Below, in pieces: positions 6,199 through 9,160 of a stretch of 9,160 nt of DNA (position 1 is its first letter; each line of letters starts with the position of its first letter). Both the position numbers and the translations under genes were made by a program. The DNA lies in contig CAJTMZ010000114.1 of assembly GCA_910577445.1 (NCBI GenBank), forward strand, positions 3,979-13,138. Reading direction: 5' to 3'. This DNA is from an uncultured Lachnospiraceae bacterium. GTDB lineage: Bacteria > Bacillota > Clostridia > Lachnospirales > Lachnospiraceae. The notes under the pieces are model-generated. The model did no database searches and was not told where the DNA came from. It saw nothing but the letters and a program-made list of their open reading frames with translations.

Positions 6199-6957
6199 TC
6201 AGTTCATGGATTTCTCTTCCCTGCGTCTGCGGATACCGTTTAAGATAGCTTCTTTTTTCTCCGGTATTTTATTTTTTTCCATTGGAGGAACGCCGTTTAA
6301 CTTATAGGGAATACCGAGCTTTTCATATTTGGTTTCGCCCATTGTGTGATAGGGCAGCACGTCCAGCGCTTTTAAATTGGAAAACTGTCCGATAAAGTAG
6401 CCCAGTTTGTACAGATATTCCTCATCGTCCGTAATACCCGGCACTACCACATGGCGAATCCACATATCTACGTGCCGGTCGTTCAAATAAGAAGCAAAGG
6501 CAAGAATGCCGTCGTTGGGCTGCGCCGTCAGTTCCTTATGCTTATCAGGGTCAATGTGCTTGATATCCAGCATTACCAAATCGGTAAGTTTCATAAGCCT
6601 GTCAAGTTTTTCGATAAAAGGTTTATTATCCGGCTTGAAAGCAATGCCCGAGGAGTCAATGCAGGTGTGCACGCCATGTTCCTTTGCGATGGTGAAAAGG
6701 TCAATGAGAAAATCCACCTGCATCAAAGGCTCGCCGCCGGTGACGGTTATGCCTCCGTTTTTATAAAAATCTTTATTTCTCTGATATTGTTCAAAAATTT
6801 CTTCAGGTTCCATCATAGTCCCGCCGGTCATTGCCCAGGTATCGGGGTTATGGCAGTAGGCGCAGCGCATGGGACATCCCTGTACAAAGACGACAAAACG
6901 TGTTCCAGGTCCGTCTACGGTTCCGAAACTTTCTAACGAGTGAATTCTGCCTTGCAT
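6199..6957 (-). CDS. pflA: Pyruvate formate-lyase-activating enzyme (radical SAM)
   Basis: 252 residues, the usual length of PFL activase. This radical-SAM enzyme uses a [4Fe-4S] cluster and S-adenosylmethionine to place the glycyl radical on pyruvate formate-lyase in the cytoplasm of anaerobic cells. The start MQGRIHSLESFGTVDGPGTR is typical. The cluster motif CxxxCxxC is C28, C32 and C35 (GCPMRCAYCHNPDTW). The SAM-contacting GGEP is at 74-77, and DSSG, MLDIKH and RHVVVPG are family features. It lacks the two-cluster ferredoxin insert found in many other glycyl-radical activases, supporting PflA proper. AAGGAGA (complement of 6965-6971) lies 7 bases before the ATG. No pflB is adjacent on the visible upstream side. 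The gene has its own promoter at 6985-7013 and is followed by a ferredoxin gene on the same strand. Confidence 0.96.
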   Translation of the reverse strand: MQGRIHSLESFGTVDGPGTRFVVFVQGCPMRCAYCHNPDTWAMTGGTMMEPEEIFEQYQRNKDFYKNGGITVTGGEPLMQVDFLIDLFTIAKEHGVHTCIDSSGIAFKPDNKPFIEKLDRLMKLTDLVMLDIKHIDPDKHKELTAQPNDGILAFASYLNDRHVDMWIRHVVVPGITDDEEYLYKLGYFIGQFSNLKALDVLPYHTMGETKYEKLGIPYKLNGVPPMEKNKIPEKKEAILNGIRRRREEKSMN

Positions 6958-6984
6958 AGTAAAATCTCCTTTCTTTCTTTATAT

Positions 6985-7013
6985 AGTATATCAAATGGCG
7001 GTTGAAAATCCAA
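6985..7013 (-). promoter_or_regulatory. Promoter of pflA (minus strand, extended -10)
   Basis: On the minus strand, TATACT (complement of 6985-6990) carries a TG one base upstream (complement of 6992-6993), an extended -10. TTGGAT (complement of 7008-7013) sits exactly 17 bases further upstream. The leader to the ATG is about 20-25 bases, just enough for the ribosome binding site. Confidence 0.6.
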
Positions 7014-7166
7014 TATGATAAAAAGGAAATTGCAGGTGTTTTTAAAACTGCCTTTAAAATTGTTATTGCTGCTTGGAAACAGCGTACAGAAAAAGGCATA
7101 TCAGGGAGCTTTTTTAAAAATAAAACGAAAAATATAAAATAATTAATGATAAACATTAAAAATATA

Positions 7167-7195
7167 TTGACAAACATATAATTTGAGGATACGAT
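7167..7195 (+). promoter_or_regulatory. Promoter of the DUF2975-HTH cassette
   Basis: A perfect TTGACA (7167-7172) is followed after 17 bases by TACGAT (7190-7195, 4 of 6 consensus bases). The predicted start is near 7202, giving a leader of about 59 bases that includes the inverted repeat at 7214-7230. Confidence 0.65.
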
Positions 7196-7213
7196 ATGAA
7201 TAGAAAAAGGATT

Positions 7214-7230
7214 TATGGGGCACGCCCATA
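7214..7230. promoter_or_regulatory. Inverted repeat in the leader of the DUF2975-HTH cassette (possible operator)
   Basis: TATGGG (7214-7219) and CCCATA (7225-7230) form perfect arms around GCACG. The site lies just downstream of the predicted transcription start and upstream of the ribosome binding site. This is a plausible place for autoregulation by the HTH protein encoded in the same cassette, or simply a small transcript hairpin. No binding evidence exists in the sequence itself. Confidence 0.4.
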
Positions 7231-7260
7231 TAAGAAATATTAAAAGGAGGGAAAAGAAAG

Positions 7261-7812
7261 ATGAGTGAGAGCAGCAGTAAGATTGAGAGAATTAAGAAAA
7301 GCAGTAAGGCGGCGTATATTGTAACAAATATTTTCAAGGTGTTTCTGATTGTATGCGCAGTACTTGCCATACTGGGAGGCGTTTTAGTTATAGGACTGGG
7401 AGGTATTTTGAATCGGGGCATTGGAAACGCGCTTGCAGACGGAGAGCTAAAGGAGAGGGATATATTGGCTTTTGAGGAACTGGGCGAAAGGGAGCTGGGA
7501 CAAAAGCTGATAAAGGAGGGAAACTACGCGCTGGCAATAGGGATTTACGCGATTATATTCGGGATTACCATTATCCTGCTGGCTCTCGTGCTTCATTTTG
7601 TGAGCAGAATTTTTAAAGATTTTATGGAAAGCTACTCGCCCTTTCAACCTGATATCCTGAAAAATCTTAAAATTGCGCTGGTGCTGATTGTCATTTATGT
7701 GGCGCAGTCCGATATTGGAATTGCACTGGTCATTGGAATGGCTGCCTGGTGCGTGACCAATATTTTTGAATACGGATGCGAGCTGCAAAGACAGTCGGAT
7801 GAGACTCTTTAA
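7261..7812 (+). CDS. DUF2975-type four-helix membrane protein
   Basis: 183 residues. A charged cytoplasmic start is followed by a membrane helix at about 19-49 and a polar, Glu-rich loop at about 55-87. A second helix lies at about 88-114. SPF follows at 126-128, and two more helices lie at about 135-150 and 151-170. The end YGCELQRQSDETL is characteristic of DUF2975 proteins as I recall them. The function of this family is not established; its members commonly sit next to a small Cro/C1-type regulator, exactly as here. AAGGAGG (7244-7250) lies 10 bases before the ATG. The stop is 18 bases before the HTH gene, so the two are very likely co-transcribed from the promoter at 7167-7195. The pairing suggests that the membrane protein and regulator act together, for instance by sequestering or signalling to the regulator, but that is inference. 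Confidence 0.85.
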   Translation: MSESSSKIERIKKSSKAAYIVTNIFKVFLIVCAVLAILGGVLVIGLGGILNRGIGNALADGELKERDILAFEELGERELGQKLIKEGNYALAIGIYAIIFGITIILLALVLHFVSRIFKDFMESYSPFQPDILKNLKIALVLIVIYVAQSDIGIALVIGMAAWCVTNIFEYGCELQRQSDETL

Positions 7813-7830
7813 AAAGGGGAGGACAGACAA

Positions 7831-8037
7831 ATGGCCATAATTTTAAGGCTGAACCGCGTAATGGCGGACAGGAAGATATCACTTAATGAACTGGCGCAAA
7901 AGGTAGGGATTGCCAATGTAAATCTCTCAAATATTAAAACGGGAAAAGTAAGCGCAATCCGATTTTCCACACTAAATGCAATTTGCGATGTGCTGGACTG
8001 CCAGCCGGGAGATATATTGGAGTTTAGCCGGGAATAA
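7831..8037 (+). CDS. Small Cro/C1-type helix-turn-helix regulator (YozG-like)
   Basis: 68 residues, consisting almost wholly of one Cro/C1-type DNA-binding domain. The helix-turn-helix is at about 17-40 (SLNELAQKVGIANVNLSNIK), followed by STLNAICDVLDCQPGDILEF, which is characteristic of the small YozG/HTH_26 class. No effector or dimerisation extension is present. GGGGAGGA (7816-7823) sits 7 bases before the ATG. It is the second gene of a cassette with the DUF2975-type membrane protein and probably controls that cassette. The inverted repeat at 7214-7230 is a candidate site. The gene ends only 8 bases from the end of the convergent Rpn gene, leaving no room for a terminator between them. Confidence 0.92.
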   Translation: MAIILRLNRVMADRKISLNELAQKVGIANVNLSNIKTGKVSAIRFSTLNAICDVLDCQPGDILEFSRE

Positions 8038-8045
8038 AAGGTGAG

Positions 8046-8255
8046 TTACTGCTCGTATCCATGGGCTCTGGCCCAGGCAAGAAGCTTTTCATTTTCGGAA
8101 GTCAGATTTTTGATGGCATCGTTCTGGTCCTTGATAGTTGCAACATGGCTTTCGATGGCAGCGCTCATGTCTTCAATAGCAGCCCTTTGGATTTCGAGCG
8201 TTTTTTCGCTGCGCTCAAGAGCCTTTTCACTGCGTTCGAGGGCCTCCAGCTTCAT
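8046..8255 (-). CDS. Possible internally started C-terminal product of the Rpn gene (RpnS-like antitoxin candidate)
   Basis: In the same frame as the Rpn nuclease, ATG at 8253-8255 (M251) is preceded by GAGG (complement of 8263-8266) at a spacing of 7 bases. Translation from here would give 69 residues consisting of the whole heptad-repeat coiled coil (MKLEALERSEK... to the end HGYEQ). In E. coli, Rpn C-terminal domains (RpnS) are made from internal starts and inhibit the full-length toxin, so position and content match a known arrangement. That this start is used is inference: GAGG is a short site and could occur by chance. Confidence 0.4.
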   Translation of the reverse strand: MKLEALERSEKALERSEKTLEIQRAAIEDMSAAIESHVATIKDQNDAIKNLTSENEKLLAWARAHGYEQ

Positions 8256-9005
8256 CTGGATACCTCGCTGTCTGCGATAATAGTCTTCCCGGGCTTCGCA
8301 TTCATAACGGATTTTTTCTTCCTGGGTAAGCTGATAAACGGTAGAGGCGGCTTCGTTGATATATTCGTTATTTTGAGCAAGCATTTTGATTTCCTCCCAT
8401 GTGGCGGCCTTGAAAAGCATGGCCCAGTAGTCGGTCTGGTATAATTTATCTTTTTCGTCTGCTAAATCTATACGAGTTAAGTCTAACACGGAAAGACGCA
8501 GTTTGTCACTATATAAAGTGTATTTTTTTACATTAAGTAATTGATAAGTGGCATAAAATTCCGGGGCTTCGGGAAATAATGTAAAATCCAAAAGTCCGAT
8601 TTGAATGACCGGTCTGGCGCTTCCGTAGAATTCGCCTGATTTTAACTGGTCGAAATTTCTGCATAAGTAGCTTAAGGAGCGTTCTCTCCAGTTATATTCA
8701 TTGATAACCTGCATTTCCAGATTGATATAGGTCTGCCCGTTGAGAGATATTTTTATATCCAAAAGGAAAGCTTTATCGTCAGGAGCACGCCCGAGTTCAA
8801 CAGGATTGGTGATAACGACGGAGTCAATATCAGAAGGGGCCAGATGAAGGAGAGAGCAGATAAGACCTTTGAGAACATAATTGTTCTCCTGAAGAAGCGC
8901 CCGGAAAAGGTAATCATTTGTCATGGGAATCTTTACGGGGCCCATGGCTTTTTTCCATGGAATAAGGCCGGAGGAAGACGGGGGTACATTGATGTGATTT
9001 TTCAT
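8046..9005 (-). CDS. Rpn-family PD-(D/E)XK nuclease / putative transposase with C-terminal coiled coil
   Basis: 319 residues. The start around MTNDYLFRALLQ (28-39) and the nuclease core fit the Rpn/PDDEXK transposase-like family (PF12784). The core has D83 in LLDIKI and E97-x-Q99 in YINLEMQ; the ExQ form of the catalytic motif is usual in this family. A mixed alpha/beta region follows to about 225. A tail of heptads from about 254 to 310 then includes ALERSEK twice in tandem and AAIEDMS/AAIESHV. Rpn proteins are DNA endonucleases, first linked to RecA-independent recombination and later shown in E. coli to be toxic anti-phage proteins. AAAGGA (complement of 9013-9018) lies 7 bases before the ATG. 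M251 has its own GAGG site, so a separate C-terminal product is possible. Convergent with the HTH gene; no terminator is visible in the 8-base gap. Confidence 0.9.
   Translation of the reverse strand: MKNHINVPPSSSGLIPWKKAMGPVKIPMTNDYLFRALLQENNYVLKGLICSLLHLAPSDIDSVVITNPVELGRAPDDKAFLLDIKISLNGQTYINLEMQVINEYNWRERSLSYLCRNFDQLKSGEFYGSARPVIQIGLLDFTLFPEAPEFYATYQLLNVKKYTLYSDKLRLSVLDLTRIDLADEKDKLYQTDYWAMLFKAATWEEIKMLAQNNEYINEAASTVYQLTQEEKIRYECEAREDYYRRQRGIQMKLEALERSEKALERSEKTLEIQRAAIEDMSAAIESHVATIKDQNDAIKNLTSENEKLLAWARAHGYEQ
8202..8243 (-). repeat. Tandem 21-base repeat encoding ALERSEK heptads
   Basis: Two adjacent 21-base units (8223-8243 and 8202-8222) encode ALERSEK twice, and a partial third unit (TLE) follows. 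The units differ mainly at third codon positions. They lie in the coiled-coil part of the Rpn gene, just inside the candidate internal start. One unit equals one heptad, so gain or loss would change coiled-coil length without a frameshift. Confidence 0.8.
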
Positions 9006-9160
9006 AGATATGTCCTTTCATTTGTAAGAAAATATTAGGTGCTGTTGTTGGAAAATATAGTCGGAATATAAATAGAAATTACAAACGGGATAAAATGAAC
9101 TTGAAAATATATAAAAGAGTTTAAAGAAGTTATATATATGGAAATTTTATAAACGGAAAT
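9006..9160. other. AT-rich upstream region of the Rpn gene
   Basis: No coding frame in this terminal stretch looks real. On the minus strand a weak promoter candidate is TTGTAA (complement of 9079-9084) with TATATT (complement of 9054-9059) at a long spacing of 19 bases. The ribosome binding site of the Rpn gene is at 9013-9018. Nothing else was recognised before the window ends. Confidence 0.4.

Larger units (their letters stand above)
6958..7260. other. 303-base AT-rich divergent intergenic region
   Basis: This region separates the divergent pflA and DUF2975-type genes and holds both promoters. A short plus-strand frame at 7015-7137 would encode 40 residues: a basic start, a leucine-rich hydrophobic core and a basic tail. 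It has no convincing ribosome binding site. The stretch 7110-7180 is almost entirely A and T. No RNA gene or known repeat was recognised. Confidence 0.6.

Noticed and set aside
6451..6936. Plus-strand 161-codon frame inside pflA
   Set aside because: It is antisense to a clear radical-SAM gene, shows no domain and has no initiation signals.
7196..7243. A 15-codon leader-peptide-like frame before the DUF2975-type gene (MNRKRIYGARPYKKY)
   Set aside because: Its ATG lies immediately after the predicted -10 box and upstream of the predicted transcription start near 7202, so the mRNA would not contain it unless transcription starts earlier.
8041..8444. Plus-strand frames (79 and 127 codons) opposite the Rpn tail
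   Set aside because: They are Ser/Phe-rich mirror translations of the heptad repeat on the other strand, without ribosome binding sites or a recognisable family.
8046..9005. Reading the Rpn gene as an active insertion sequence
   Set aside because: Family names mention transposase, but no terminal inverted repeats or target-site duplications are seen around the gene, and its neighbours are tightly packed. A stand-alone nuclease is the better reading.

Overview
The window looks like chromosomal DNA of an anaerobic, low-to-moderate G+C Firmicute, most likely a Lachnospiraceae-type Clostridia. This rests on four things seen here: a gdpP-rplI-dnaB cluster as in Firmicutes, strong AGGAGG-type ribosome binding sites, a clostridial 2[4Fe-4S] mini-ferredoxin, and a pyruvate formate-lyase activase. 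The family assignment is inference from protein character; no search was run.

Left part (1-4812, plus strand). The window opens inside the C-terminal half of a multi-pass membrane protein that resembles an ABC-2 type exporter permease. A promoter follows, then the housekeeping operon gdpP (cyclic-di-AMP phosphodiesterase), rplI (ribosomal protein L9) and dnaB (replicative helicase), closed by a rho-independent terminator at 4777-4812. A GC-rich, repeat-rich, strongly foldable stretch (4813-4940) separates this operon from a MerR-type DNA-binding protein with a long coiled-coil and basic tail (4974-5768).

Middle part (5769-6990, minus strand). A 56-residue ferredoxin gene (5863-6033) and pflA (6199-6957) lie on the minus strand, each with its own candidate promoter. 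A strong hairpin with a T-run on the minus strand ends the ferredoxin transcript. The ferredoxin leader holds a perfect 8+3+8 palindrome. PflA needs a low-potential electron donor for its radical-SAM chemistry, so the two genes may be functionally linked.

Right part (7000-9160). An AT-rich 300-base intergenic region carries a promoter with a perfect TTGACA box. It drives a two-gene cassette, a four-helix DUF2975-type membrane protein and a 68-residue Cro/C1-type HTH regulator. Eight bases beyond this cassette, and convergent with it, ends a minus-strand Rpn-family PD-(D/E)XK nuclease gene (8046-9005). Its C-terminus is a heptad-repeat coiled coil. An internal ATG with a well-spaced GAGG could produce the C-terminal 69 residues separately. 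That layout matches the published gene-within-gene toxin-antitoxin (anti-phage) organisation of Rpn proteins, and it is the most interesting lead in the window.

No tRNA, rRNA, CRISPR array, insertion sequence or riboswitch was recognised.
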